DNA of 64,000 nucleotides from Tachypleus tridentatus (Eukaryota > Arthropoda > Merostomata > Xiphosura > Limulidae). A program made the position numbers and the translations under genes. Where the stretch lies: positions 18,795,586 to 18,859,585 of the forward strand of contig NC_134837.1 of assembly GCF_004210375.1 (NCBI RefSeq). The letters are read 5' to 3'. This document shows positions 25,101-40,100 of the stretch, piece after piece (the stretch's first letter is position 1; every line of letters starts with the position of its first letter). Under the pieces are notes generated by a model that worked only from the letters and a program-made list of their open reading frames with translations, did no database searches and had not been told where the DNA came from.

Positions 25101-28100
25101 AAAATTTTGATTATAAGTTGCCAGGATAACTAACAGGTAGCTCAAACAGCAGTGATAACCACCTGAAGCTGGCTTTTCCAGTCCTGGTTTTGAGTTATTT
25201 GACATTATGGCCATTTTCTAATTTCAAATTGAACTAAATGGATTTTGATTCTTAAAAGGGAATCACATTAAAAAAAGTTTAATGTATAAATTAAAAAACT
25301 TAAATAATATTAAAAAGATTAATGACCTTAAAAAACTAAAACCATTTCCAAGGTTTCACCGTCACCAATAACACTGTCTAACGTTACGGATAAACCTTGG
25401 GACAGAACATGTTTAAAATGGCGTCGTCATTGAGAGTCATAACAACGGCAAGACAGTAAAATGTGGCTTGTTGTGACCTGAGAGCATCAGTCAGTCCCAG
25501 ATAAAAGAAAACGATGATTAAAAACTGTGACCAATGCGTAGTCTAGTTAGAACAACTTCCTCTTTTCAATCCTTACGAAAGCAAGATGGCCAAAGTCCAA
25601 TAGAGGGTTTTATTTGGAAAAGCTTGTTTTCACATTGCTCACTCCAAATCGACTGCCAACTGGCATGGAAGCGAGCCTTAAATACAGGACTATAGTCCAT
25701 GTATGGAACAGGCACAGCAGTGATAGTGCCAGAGCAGACAGATTTAGCTGCAGTATCAACAAGCTCATTCCTGCAAATATCAACGTCGCCCGGTATCCAG
25801 AAAAAACTGGATAGAAGCAGGTGTTAAAGAGAAATGGGCCAGTCGGTTTTGAATATCAGTGAGAACAGGGTGTGAACTAATGTAAAATGATTTCAAGGCC
25901 AATATAGAACTAATCAAGTCAGTATAAATAGTGCAATTTGAGTATTGCTTAGCTTCTATGTGATCCAGGGCAAGAGAAATGGTGTACAGTTCAGCAGTAA
26001 ACACAAAATCTGTAAAGGGAATTTTGTGTGCAACCACTAAACCACAACAAACCATAGCAGAGCCCACACAGTTATCAGATTTTGAACCATCTGTATAAAG
26101 TAGGAATGGAAGGATGGTTTGAAAGATGTTCAGCAAATAATAGACAGTATTTCCAATTGGGAGTGCCTGCTTTTCTCAGATGACTTAAAGACAGGTCACA
26201 TTTGGGGACTGTAAGAAGCCATGGTGGGATGGGCTGACCAGTGGATACAGCAATGTTATCCAAGTATAGACCCAATCCATCCAACTGTACCTGGATACAA
26301 AGGTCAAAAAGGAGCAATGGTAGATTGTCTGTTCTGAAAAAGCATGACCCACTGAAAAAGGAAAACAACCCCAGGCTGGATGCTTTGGTAAGGAAAGAAG
26401 TTTCATAGCATACAGTAAAGATAGTTGCAAACATCAAAGGTGCAAAGAAGGTTCATGAAAATGTATATGCTCTGAGCTGGGGAAGTGCAGAAAGCCCCAG
26501 TGCAGAGCTGAAGTCCTTGTTGGTGAATGAGGTCCAGAATTTTTAAGGCCGAAGTCCTGGCAGAGCCATAGACCAGTGATCCATAGTCGAGTTTTCATTA
26601 AATAAGAACATGATATATCTTTAGCATAGAACATTAATCTGCTCCCCAAGTGGTAGAAGAGAGGACATGGATGTTCAATGCTCTTGTACATTTGATCTGT
26701 AGCTGCTTGATGTGTAGTGTAAAAATCAGCTTACGGCCAAAGATAAGCCTCAAGAACTTTGTCTCAGGGGCCACAAGCAGCACAACTTCATCAATACGGA
26801 GTTCAGGATCAGGATGAATACCTGTTAGCAGCAAAATTGCATGCAAACAGTCCTAGAGAGAGATAAGTTAAGGTTGTTTGATGTGGTCCATTTCAGTAAA
26901 CAAATGAGGGAAATCTGTAGCTGCTGCTCAACATACCTCATGTTCGATTCCTGACATGAAATGTGAAAGTCATCAACATAGAACCTGTTTGCAAAAGTAA
27001 GAGGGAGTTGTTCAGAGATGGCATTAATCATTATACTGAAAAGTGTGACACTCAAAACATAGCCCTGAGGGATTCCAAGTTCCTATAGAAAAAAATGGGA
27101 AAGTGTCGAACCCACACGAACTTGGAATTTCCTGTCCATTTAAAAAATTTTAATACAAATGGGCAAATGGCCACGTAACCCATATATATATGGAGGTCTC
27201 ACAAAATGCCAAACCTCCATGTTGTATCATAAGCCTTCTCAATGTCAAAGAATATTGATACAAGATGTTGTTGTTTGAGAAAGGCTTCTCTGATTGACGT
27301 TTCAAGTCAAATCAGGTGGTCCATGGTGGAGTGCTGTAGTAGGAACCCACACTGGGTGGGCAATAGGAGGTTGTTTGATTAGAGGAACCAAACAAGATGA
27401 GCATTAACCATCCTTCCTAATGACTTAAAGAGACAGCTCATCAAAGCAATTGGATGGTAGTTTGAAGAAATCTTGGGATCCTTCCCAGACTTAGAGAAAG
27501 GTAGGACAATAGGCTGGCAGCAGGCATCAGGAAAAACATTCTCCTGCCAGATCTGCTTAAAAATAATCAGAAAAATAGCAAGAGAAGCAGGAGACAGATG
27601 GCACACCATTTCATAGTGTACATCATCAGGTCCTACCAATGTGCTGCCAGTCCAATGTAGGGCCAGTTTAAGTTCCACCAGCATAAAGGGATAATTATAG
27701 TCTTAGAGACAATCAGCTCAAAAAGAAAGAGGTGATTGCTCTGCCGGAGTCTTGATGGCTAAGAAGGTGGAGGAAGAAGCAGAAGTGCTAGATACCCAGC
27801 AAAAGCTTTCACCTAGACTATCAGTGATGCTCCGGGTATCAACTACTTCCTGGCCAGAGAGCAAGATCAAGGGGGGGGACAGAATTATATTGCCCACTGA
27901 CCTTTAGAATCTTGTCCCATATGACTTTGAAACTTGTGGTAAAAGATATGCTGGTTGTGATCTAAATCTAAGATTCCCTCTGGCTTTGACATCTTACCCA
28001 CCGAACATGTGCATGGGCCTGCTGGAAAGTGATGTGATGTGAGAGAGTGGAACATCTATGAAAAGTATCCTAGGCCTGTTTATGAGCTTTCCATGCCATG

Positions 28101-31100
28101 TAGCAGGCAGTATTTCACTACTAATGAGAATATCATGGAAAATGTGTCAAGGTTTTAGGAATACATTGAACAGTTGCCTGTATAATACAGTCAGTTACTG
28201 CTGCCACACAATCGTCTACTGATGGTTTACACATGATGGCAGGATCAAGTTCTGTGAGAGCAGTAAAGGAGGGCTAGTTTGCTTGATCCAGCTTCCACCA
28301 GGGGACGAGGGTCAGGAGGCATGGACCATGGCCAATCTCTCTCAAAATTATTGGAAAATGATCACTACCTCACGGATTATTGTCAACCCTCCATGAAATG
28401 TGGGAGAATAGTGAAGGGGAGCAAACTGAGAGATCAATAGCAACAGTTTATTAAGAGCATCAAGGTGTGATTGATCATAGGAATCTCCAGGCACCATAGA
28501 GAGAGAACAAACAGTGATGATACAACCCAAGGAAACACAGATGGCTACAACCTCCAAAGGTGTGTCAAGCAGCAAAGACAGGGTGGGCACATGCTGATCA
28601 ATCAACAGTGCCACCCCTTCATGCACCCGACTATCAAACAACCTGTCATTTATGTACAAAAAAAAAAGTTGAAAAGGTGACTGTATCGCCAGGTTTCAGA
28701 AATGTTTCCTGCAAAGAAATACATATAGAATGATAGGAAGCAACCAGTATTTCGATGTCACCCAGATTATAATGTAAACCTCGATAGTTCCATTGTATCA
28801 AGGTGGTCAATTTCATTTATGTGTAGGCAAATTGAGTGGAGAACCCTTCTATTTATGACCATGTCTTTTTTTTCCTTATTGCCCTGAGTTGATTGGACAG
28901 GTCTTTGCTTTTGAAAGTGGATTCTAGCAACTGAGGATGTGAACTAATGATTGTTTTGCATCTTGGAGTGGGAGAAGAAGATATACCTGAGGAAATGCCC
29001 ATACCCAGAACCAAAAGAAGTGGATCTTGGGATTTGCTGGAATGTCTGTTAGAGACAGAGATGAGTGTCAAGGTTGATTCATCAATTTTTTTTAAACCAT
29101 GGAGATCAAAAGATGTTTCATTTGGTTTGAGAACAATTCTTTTGGAAGCAAAGAGAGATCCTTCTGGACTCCCACTATAGTAGTGGAACGAAGTGGAGCA
29201 GCATACCTCTGAGATGAAGTGATGGGGAGCAACTTTCATGCCTCAAGGTAAGTTATATTTTGAATTATTTTCAAATGCTGCATCTCTTTTTCTTCCAACC
29301 ATTTAAGGCAAGAACAAAAGTGGGACAGGTGAGAACCATTGCAATTGACACAGCAAGGGTCCGTTTCACCCTCACAGACTACGTGGTCCTTGCCACTGCA
29401 ACAAGCCCATGTCAAGGAACCATGAAATGATGTCTTTGAGTGACCAAACTGCTGACAATGGACACATCAGAGAGGGTTTGGAATGTATGGCTGTACCCTG
29501 CAGTTAAGACAACCTGCCTTGATAGTGGCAGGTACACGTGGTGTTGTAAATGTCAGAATGAGGACATTGGTCAGCATCGTTATTCCATCTTTGCGGAGTG
29601 GAAATACACCTCATTGCAGAAACACCTTGGGTGGAGAAAACCAGTGAGAATCTCTGACTCGGGGATGTTCTTCAAATCCCTCTCAGCAATAACTGCTCAT
29701 GATGAAATCAAAGTAACATGAGGTGTAACTTTAATAGGTATATCTTTAATCACCTTTGAATACAAGAGAAGTTCACTGTGTTGAGATGTGGATCAGAGCT
29801 TCTTTACTGACTTTGGAGAGCCAGAAAGTCCCTCTAGACCCTTCTGAATGAAAAACGGATACATCTGCCCTAAAGGTTTGTCTGAAAAAAAATGTAGGAT
29901 AAGAAAATGAAGTTCAACAGGTGTTAAAGATGTTAAAGATTGCTGCTCAGAATCTTCAAGACCTGGTCGTTTACCTATGAACTGTTTTTTCACTATTTTA
30001 TTTAAGTTTTTATTTGGAGGATCCATAATAGAAAAGGAATATTTTGGTGCCCACTGACCCCACCCACCATGGTGCCCTATGAGGGGACACACTACAATGC
30101 CAAACAAGGACACTGCAGCAATGCCAAAGTTTCATGGGCACTATATCCAAACATCAGCATCAGATACAATGTCCACAACACCTGTTGAGAACATCCAACA
30201 TTGGTGCTTGATTGATCCCAGCTTAAATGAACCAGTCAACTGACTCAAGGGGGGACACCCCAAGGCAGCTCTTCTACAGGAATTCAAGGCCAAAGTGGTG
30301 TGTTAGGGTTGGACCCCTCAACCACCAGGATCCTCTTCTCCCCTTCATGGGTCACCACACACGGCAAACACATGGGTGAATATTTAGATCCCAAAGAAGG
30401 TAAACTGAAAGAACAGAATCTACCCTGGGAGGTCCCCTCACCACATACAAGAACCCATACCAATAGGGGGTGTAATTTATTTACAGTATTCATGATAGGT
30501 ATAAATTGGTCACTGCCAGGTTTGGTATCCCATTACATTCTTAGTGCTACAACTCTATGATGGCTGCTGTTGATATAAATTATATATAACACAAATGTTA
30601 GTTAGGCCTATTTTGTGAGTAATGACTGTAAACTTACTTTACACTGCTCAAGAAGGCTTTCATTCTCTAGTCTTGTGGCCAAGCTTATTATTTCATGGAA
30701 TATTTCCTCACTAATTGGTGGATTGTTGTCTATATAGTCTTGAAGTGACTTAAATAGTTTTATCAGTTCCTTAGAACTTGTTGTCTTCTCTATTTTCAGA
30801 CAAGATACAAATTTCATTGTCTCTACTGCCCATTCATAAGCCTAAATGAAACAAAACTTACAATATCAGTAATACAAGCATTATTGTTCATAGTAAGAGA
30901 AAAAATAATAATAATACATTACCAAGTCGCATGAACATCACTTGTTATAGCTTACAGAAAAACGATAAGATACACATAACATTATATTCAATTACTGTAC
31001 ATAAAGATGTATCAAACTTTTTTCTTTGATGATGCAGAACTTTTAATATTTCTTCATAAATGCAAACTTTAAATCACAACTGAGGAATTCAGTTATCTGT

Positions 31101-34100
31101 ATTTAGTTTGGTTTTGACACTTATTTGTTAATTAGTGATTTATTTCTAACAACTGATCCTTGTACTATAGAATGCACACACCTATGGAAGTAGGCCTAGT
31201 TAGTTTCTTCTTTAGTAATTATATAATGACAATACCAAAATCTTCAAATGCATATTTCTCATGATGAGATGTTTCTTCAACAGACTTGACAACACTAACC
31301 CAAACCTCTAATTGGTGTTTTTCTGGTTAACATGACCAGATGTTTCTTAAGTAAATCTGATAATGCAATAAAAAAAACTTTTAAACTGTGTTTCTCTAGC
31401 TAATGATGATGTATCTTCAATAAATCTGACAACAATATTAAAAACCTCAAAGCTGTATTTTTCCAGTTAACATGACAACATATTTTTCAATATTGTTGAC
31501 AACACTATTCGAAATTTCTAAACTGTGTTTATCTGGCTAGCATAGCCAGATGTTTCTTCAGTAAAACTGACAACAATATTAAAAAAAAAAAACCCTCCAA
31601 AGTTGTATTTTTCTTAAGAGATCAAGTAGTTAGAGCAGTCATATTTGTTTTCTTTACCATTCATCAAGAACTGAAACTTTAGTAAAACTGAATCAGTATT
31701 TAAATATGCAGAGTAAAAGGTAGATTACTGGAATTTTCTGTTTTTAATCTGTTTTAAATACAGAAAAAATTAAAACAACTATATATACATTGATTGCATT
31801 GTTAGTTTTTACATTTTATTACCTGTCCTCAATTAACGATCAAAACAAAGTTTTTGTCAAACATATTTAAAAGCTTTCACTGCCTCGAAGGAAATACTTT
31901 TGTTTTTTCGAAAATGAAATTTCGTTCCCATACATTACCCGGTCTAGGAGGCTGTAACATTTGGTGCTGTCTTCCAGCCTTTCTCGTGTGTCATCAAGAC
32001 GCTCTGTAAAATCGTATAAATGTTTCGCCAGCGAAGACGCCAACGTTTGCACCCCATGATGTTCACCACCAGAGGATCTGGACATGGGTTCGAATGTGGA
32101 CGCTTCTTCCATCAAGTCATTACCTTTTTCAATTTGACGCTAAAAGAAACACAACTGTCATTTCTACGTTACCATACTAAAATACAGTTGTTAAGACGTA
32201 CTATTAAAAGAAACACAACTGTTATTTCTACGTTACCATACCAAAATACAGTTGTTAAGACGTACTATTAAAAGAAACACAACTGTCATTTCTACGTTAC
32301 CATACTAAAATACAGTTGTTAAGACGTGATGTTAAAAGAAACACAACTGTCATTTCTACGTTACCATATTAAAATACAGTTGTTAAGACGTGATGTTAAA
32401 AGAAACACAACTGTCATTTCCACGTTTCCATACTAAAATACAGTTGTTAAGACGTGATGTTAAAAGAAACACAACTGTCATTTCTACGTTACCATACTAA
32501 AATACAGTTGTTAAGACGTGATGTTAAAAGAAACACAACTGTCATTTCTACGTTACCATACTAAAATACAGTTGTTAAGACGTACTATTAAAAGAAACAC
32601 AACTGTCATTTCTACGTTACCATACCAAAATACAGTTGTTAAGACGTACTATTAAAAGAAACAAAACTGTCATTTCTACGTTACCATACTAAAATACAGT
32701 TGTTAAGACGTGATGTTAAAAGAAACACAACTGTCATTTCTACGTTACCATACTAAAATACAGTTGTTAAGACGTGATGTTAAAAGAAACACAACTGTCA
32801 TTTCTACGTTACCATACTAAAATACAGTTGTTAAGACGTACTATTAAAAGAAACACAACTGTCATTTCTACGTTACCATACCAAAATACAGTTGTTAAGA
32901 CGTACTATTAAAAGAAACAAAACTGTCATTTCTACGTTACCATACTAAAATACAGTTGTTAAGACGTGATATTAAAAGAAACACAACTGTCATTTCTACG
33001 TTACCATACTAAAATACAGTTGTTAAGACGTGATGTTAAAAGAAACACAACTGTCATTTCTACGTTACCATACTAAAATACAGTTGTTAAGACGTGATGT
33101 TAAAAGAAACACAACTGTCATTTCTACGTTACCATACCAAAATACAGTTGTTAAGACGTACTATTAAAAGAAACACAACTGTTATTTCTACGTTACCATA
33201 CCAAAATACAGTTGTTAAGACGTGATGTTAAAAGAAACACAACTGTCATTTCCACGTTACCATACCAAAATACAGTTGTTAAGACGTGATGTTAAAAGAA
33301 ACACAACTGTCATTTCTACGTTACCATACAAAAATACAGTTGTTAAGACGTACTTTTAAAAGAAACACAACTGTTATTTCTACGTTACCATACTAAAATA
33401 CAGTTTTTAAGACGTACTATTAAAAGAAACACAACTGTCATTTCTACGTTACCATACTAAAATACAGTTGTTAAGACGTGATGTTAAAAGAAACACAACG
33501 TCATTTCTACGTTACCATATTACAATTGTTAACACGAAGTACTAAAAGAAAGACAATTCATTTATCCGACATTTTAAAGAAGAGATTTCAGTAAATGATA
33601 TAATTTCTAAAGTAATACTCTACCAAAGAATGAACTATAGGTAATATTATATATATATGCACATCCTCTCAGTTCTAAAGTGTTATTTCTATACTTCCAT
33701 GTAAGGTATATATTAATTAAAAACTCATTTCCATAAACTTTTAATTCTAGAAAAACGGTTGTAACAGAAAATGTTCCAGCTGATGTTTCTCTCATGCTGT
33801 TAATAACAATATAGAACATAAAATACTCAGTTTTTAACCGAGGAAAATTGTACAGAAATAGAAATTAAACTCACCTTTATTGTGCCTTCCTTTTACTTTA
33901 ATTGTAAACACAGATAACACTATCTAGTTAACTGTGTGATGTTTGTAAAACCTTTTGGTCGTCAGAATCCGGTAATTAAAAGATGCAGTCTCGAATACCT
34001 TCAACTTAGTTAAACGTCTACTTATTGCAGACAAAAAGACTTACTGTACATTTGTTTCTCTTCAAACTTATAATTGTTCTTCATAGGCCGCACAATTACC

Positions 34101-37100
34101 AGACGCAATAATAAACGCGTACGTAATTTCCAATTACGCCAGTAATCGTAGAGTAGAATGGTTACAGTTTTCATTCTATGCACCAAAAAGTTATTTAGGC
34201 TTTAAAATTAAAAGTTAAATATACAAACGTTGGTGACGTCCTTGGATACGACATTTCCAGCAGAAATGTCTTTACAACTGTCCAAATATTATGCAGGATG
34301 GTCCAAAATTACATTTTCTATTTTATAATTTAATAATAAAGTAACAAAGGAAATACATACATGCAGTTTTAAACATCTTGAATCATTTTTTATAGACATG
34401 CTAGTAGCCTTCTACGTATGTACCATTAGTGGATTTCACCATGTCTAACTGATATTACTACAGTACACGTTCGCCAGGCACTTACAGGAACCAGGTGACA
34501 CGACAGCACGCGTTAAACAATAACCTGGTATAAAAATGGAAATACAGCGTATTATACAATAGGGCATTTGGAACTAGGAAGATGGGGAATACTTTCGTAA
34601 TCTTAAAAAGACAAATCTGTCTCGTTAAAACTTTCAGTGACCTGTTTTGTTTTTTTTAGTGTTACGACATAAAATTATAATGCTGTTCAATGACGTCACG
34701 CACAGTACCTCGAAAACCGAGCATTGCAAATGTTTCAGATATGGATTTTATACGTTTTGAAAAGTTTTAACATCTTTTCTTAAAATCTTTTAAAAGGCAA
34801 TACTTTGTCTGTGTTGGGAACGAAATGTAACTGAAAATGACAATCATATGCGTTCGCACGTGTAGTTAAGTGTAATATATTAGTTATATCTATAATTTAT
34901 ATAAGAAATATTGGACAGTCCACATGTTTGTTTGATTTAGCATTTCGCGCAAAGCTACTTGAGGGCTCTCTGCGCTAGTCGTCCCTAATTTTGCAGTGTA
35001 AGACTGGAGGGAAGGCAGCTAGTCATCTCCACCCACCGCCAACTCTTGGGCTACTCTTTTACCAACGAATGGTGGGACTGACAGTCACATTATAACGCCC
35101 CACGGCTGAAAGGGAGAGCATGTTTGGTGTGACTGGGATGCGAACCCGCGACCCTCAGGTTACGACGCGCACGCCTTAACCCACCTGGCCATGAAGGGCA
35201 GAGTACACATGATTCCAGCTACAACCAACGTTTGTCTGACATGACTATCACGAGCAAAGACTTGAATTACGAACTCATATTACTCTTAGGCCATTCAGCT
35301 ACAAACATCTGTCCCATTAAACTACTGTATTTCTTCTGTCAGAATATGGGAAACAGCAAAAAAATCGCTGTTAGATTTAAAATGTTTTAAGAGACTATAG
35401 CCCTACATATTTCCTACTTTATCTCCTAAGGGCTCGCTAACTCGGCCTTTTAGCCTGTCCAAGTCGAAATATTGTTTGCTTGTTTTTGAATTTCGCGCAA
35501 AGTTAGACGAGGGCTAACTGCGCTAGCCGTCCCTAATTTAGCAGTGTAAGACTAGAGGGAAGGCAGCTGGTCATCACTATAAACGAATAGTGGGATTGAC
35601 CGTCACATTATAACGCCCCCACGACTGAAAGGAAGAGCATGTTTGGCGCGACTGGGATTCGAAACCGCGACCCTCAGATTACGAGTCGAACGCCTTAATC
35701 GACCTGGCCATGCCAAGCCCAAGTCGAAATATATTCATGTGTCTGTATTAGAATACCGATCAGTATGAACTATGACAGGCCAGTATATCTTTACTGGAAG
35801 TTGGCTTGTTTACATCACTTTAGCTTTTATAACGGAGGACTCTGACGTGCCAGTAACGTTCTGAATCCTATGTTATTCAGCTGAAGAAAAAAGAAAAAAC
35901 CTTCACCGTTAAATACAGTGAAATGTAAACTTACATTATAGTCTGCACTCGTATAAAATGAGTAAAATTGCACGTTTTGTAATTCTCATGGGCACTACTG
36001 TCTGTTCATACTTTTGGTTGTAGTGTCTTCTAACAGAATACTTGTTTTTAGATTTAATACGTATCCTTTCTGACATACAGGAATGTCTTGTTCCAACACA
36101 ATACCTTTTTTTAGATTAAATTTCATACATGTTTTTCCTGTTATACAGGAATGAAGTATTCTAATGGAATATTTCTATCGCACAGAAGTGTCGTCTTATT
36201 CTAACTGAAAACTTTTTTCCATGTTTTTATCTAACGTGACAATTAATCCCTGCAATTTCTCAGGTAAGTCCATTTTTTTAAAGAAAATTGTGCAAAATGT
36301 GATATTACCTGTCAGAGAAACTTATTGGAATTACACTTCAACAAGTTTTAGTCTAATAAAAATTTCTACTCAAGCAAACTGAAAACATTAGTAATTTCTG
36401 TAGACATAGATACGTCATTAGAAGTTACACACCTAATCAAACGTGAATCACGCACGTACGCAGGAAAAGTTCAAAGGGATTCGAACAAACCCGATAGTTT
36501 TGAGGCGTATATCTTCATATAATTATTGCACAGCTCTTTATGGTATTTAACGCTTTATACACAGGATTCTGATGACGCTTGAAACAGTCGCATGCCCCCA
36601 GGCCCTAAATAGCATCAGTATGCTTTGCGATTGTGTTTCGCACAATTAGTGTTGGCTTTTGATCTCATAAATTAAAACTCTTTCCCCCTTCTTTACAAAC
36701 ATTCTGTGCATGGGCCTCTGAATACAGAGAGTTGAGGAAGTTGCATCAAAATAACTTAGAATACGCAGATCAGTATGTTACACAACCAAAATCAGTATAA
36801 AGTCACAGAAGGATGGGACGTATCAGAACTACATTTTCACATTCTTTAGTTTGTTTTTTTGTTCTTGGTAATATGATGTCACCGAATACGAGTCATTTTG
36901 GGAATAGTATATAACCGTCCTTTCCAAGAACTGAGTTATCCCTTATACATAACGAACACTGATTAAGAAAGAAGAATACAAATCATCTGGAGTACTAAGA
37001 ACATCCATAAAAGAGATCTGTAACAAGTTATCCCAGCCATGGCAGGTGAAAGAGCAGCATCTTGCAAGTGATGAGAATCTATAAACACAAAGGTCAGTGG

Positions 37101-40100
37101 TCAAAGCTGTCTAAAGTGTTTCAGGCAATACTATTAAACATAATCAAAAAGCATCTATGCCTGGACATGTGATACAAGTATACATGTTACACGTGCAGAG
37201 AAGCAGGTCTAACAAACCGGACAGAAGCCAAACCAACATTTTATGACAGTAATTATAAGACTCTTTAAACTTTAACTTGCACTTGTTTTCAGGTAAACAC
37301 ATTGTAGTATAGTAATATGTATGAATAATAAATTAGAAGTGTAACTTACAAATGTACATACCTGTGCTTGCTTTTAGCTATGGTGAGTGTAAATGCGTAT
37401 CTACTTTTGTAAATCGTAACAAAGTACTTGCAAATGATGAATACTTTCAATAAAGTTTAACAAAATTAAACAAAGTATGGACAAAGAATCCATTCCTCAT
37501 GAACTGTCGATAAAATATTCAATTCCAGATCAAACAGAAGACTCGATTTTATTTGTAAAACCTTTGAATAAAAAATAATTGTAATAACCGTTATTATAAA
37601 TTACTGTTTTTATGTTTGTATGTTATATTTATGTTTTTGTGTGTTTAGAATTAAGCACAAAGTTATGCAATGATCTACCTGTGCCCACCGCGAGTATCGA
37701 AACCCGGTTTTTAGCGGTGCGAGTCAGTAGACACACCGCTATGTCACTGGGAGAACATATTTATATTAAGTTTGGTTTGGTTTTTTTTGGAATTTCGCAC
37801 AAAGCTACTCGAGGGCTATCTGTGCTAGCCGTCCCTAATTTAGCAGTGTAAGACTAGAGGGAAGGCAGCTAGTCATCACCACCCACCGCCAACTCTTGGG
37901 CTACTCTTTTACCAACGAATAGTGGGATTGACCGTCACATTATAACGCCCCCACGGCTAGGAGGGCGAGCATGTTTGTCGCGACTCGGGCGCGAACCCGC
38001 GACCCTCAGATTACGAAGCGCACGCCTTAACGCGCTAGGCCATGCCGGGCCCTTTATATTAAGAAAGAAATGTGTATCAGTCATGTTGGCAAATATGATA
38101 CATTTGATACATATTAATATTTGATAACTTTTAAAATCAAGTTTTCCATTACCTGAAATCGTAATACGTTTACAAAAATCGGAGACTCATCGGGATAAAT
38201 TATAATACGTAACACTAGAAGAGCACATTTGGTATTGTAATAAGTTTGAGTTATTGCTATTTTACTCTTCAACGGTGCACTGATTCAGACAACAAACTAG
38301 ATAAGAAATGCTATTGGTCAATATATATATATGTAAAAACGGCTAGTATGGGTATAGAAAACTCTATGTACAGGAGCGAACAACATAGTGCTTTCTCTAC
38401 CCATACCAGCTGTTTTTAAATATATATTTTTATCTACAAATGGGTTTTATCGTCATGACGAATTATTGCTACTGGTCAAATTTATGTTAACAACAAGAGT
38501 ATCGTCTAGTATTGCCTTATGTTACCTTCCCAGACGATTTGCGCGTTCAGAAAGTCGCTTTTTATATTTATAGTATCCGTGCTGTGGCTCAAACATTCGA
38601 AACCTTACTGGTTAACTAAATTTCTCCAACGTTATGCACACAGACATGTGAGTGTTTGTGTTTTCTCATAGCAAAGTTACATCGTGCTATCTGATGAGTC
38701 TATCGAAAGGAATCGAATCCCTGATTTTAGCGTTGCAATTCTGTGGACTTCCCGCTGCACAAGCAGGGGACACACACGAACATATTCGAGTGCCCATTTC
38801 AACATAGCTGTTACCAAATATCATGGTGGCGCCTAGACACCTAATGTTCTCTCTTTCACCCCACAGTCGTTCGAACCATAAAAAACAACTCTTTTATCAT
38901 ATTTATGCAACCCCCCAAAATTATCAGTCATGGAAACGTTTCAAAATTGTGTAATTTCAATTTTAGTAGAATGGTAGTCACCTTCGATACAAGATCGAAA
39001 CTGCAATGTGACCATAATCACGTGAGGATATAACAAGAAAATACTGCTACAGTTTGCAACGAGGATTTCCGTTTGTTTGTTTTTTAAATTTCGCGCACAG
39101 TTATCCGTCGTCCCTAAGTTTGAAATCATAGACTAAAGAGAAGGCAGCTATGCTAGCCGACAACATCCACCATCTCCAGGGCCGCTCTTCTTTGTCCAGA
39201 TGGAGAAATCCAACCACCACCTTCTTATCCATGCCTTCAAAGTACGAAACGCATTTTTTTTCTTACTCAATCTTCCTTCTCCCGTTTCCTCATCGGCAGT
39301 GTGCCTGATTATCAGTAATGTGTAACACAAGGTTTTTAAACGAAAGCCTAAATTAATTAAAAAAGACGTGAACGATTCGCACAGAATTGCAAACCTATGG
39401 AAGCAAAGTAACAAAACAAAGACGCGCGAGCGACAGTAAACAACAATGATAAAGATGTGGAGAAGAGAACCAGGTAATAAAAAGCCAGGACCTGAGGATG
39501 TGTAAAACAACAGCAGACCTGTCAAAATAACGTTCAAAGTCATCAAAAAAAACTAAAAGTTGCGCAGAAAAACAATAAACCACCAATTAGAAAACCTAAC
39601 CTAAAAAAAGCATATAGTCGTTCATAAAATATACGCTTGAGAACCAGTTTTATATAGTCTTATTTCCGCTTTGTAATGAGAAGTACATGGACTTATTTCC
39701 GCTTTAATATTCGAAGCGCTTCAGCCTTATTTCTGTGTTATAATGAAAAGTGCTTTATAGGAGATTCACACACACACATAAGGGACAAAATCCCCATCTG
39801 TAGTTTTCTATCTTACAGATACTTCCAGCAACCGATGTAACATTTCTTTCACGTTTGAAGCTTTTATCGATATTTGACCACATTTTAATGACTTGACAAT
39901 ATAGAAACCGTTTTTTTTTTTTTCACGTGCAATTTCCCAGAATATCCCATGGCAACTTAGCGATTTTTTACCCAATAAATATGTACATAAAATAAACTTT
40001 ACAAGACTGTTTATCAGAATTGTTTGTTTGTTTTTCGAATTAGTCGTCCCTAATTTAGCAGTGTAAGACTAGAGGGAAGGCAGCTAGCTGGTCATCACTA

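Larger units (their letters stand above)
24711..30480 (-). mobile_element. I-clade non-LTR retrotransposon, copy 2 (nearly full length, decayed)
   Basis: Same element as copy 1 in inverse orientation, about 5.8 kb. It runs from a 5' segment (SLGSKYSPMCLPCVV, NPNTPLWP) through ORF1, endonuclease, RT and RNase H to a 3' UTR that ends GCTTTGTGCTATAAAACACC followed by CAAACCAACCAACC. It sits in the intron between host exons 30638-30841 and 23471-24201, in the same transcriptional direction as the host gene. Many stops and frameshifts make it inactive. Its 5' border is approximate. Confidence 0.88.

Noticed and set aside
32140-33540. CRISPR-like regular repeat array
   Set aside because: The repeats are contiguous 64-bp units without unique spacers, in a eukaryotic intron. 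It is a minisatellite.
39148-39546. 132-codon - strand frame
   Set aside because: Low-complexity hydrophobic product, no splice context, and it overlaps a SINE fragment. Not convincing.
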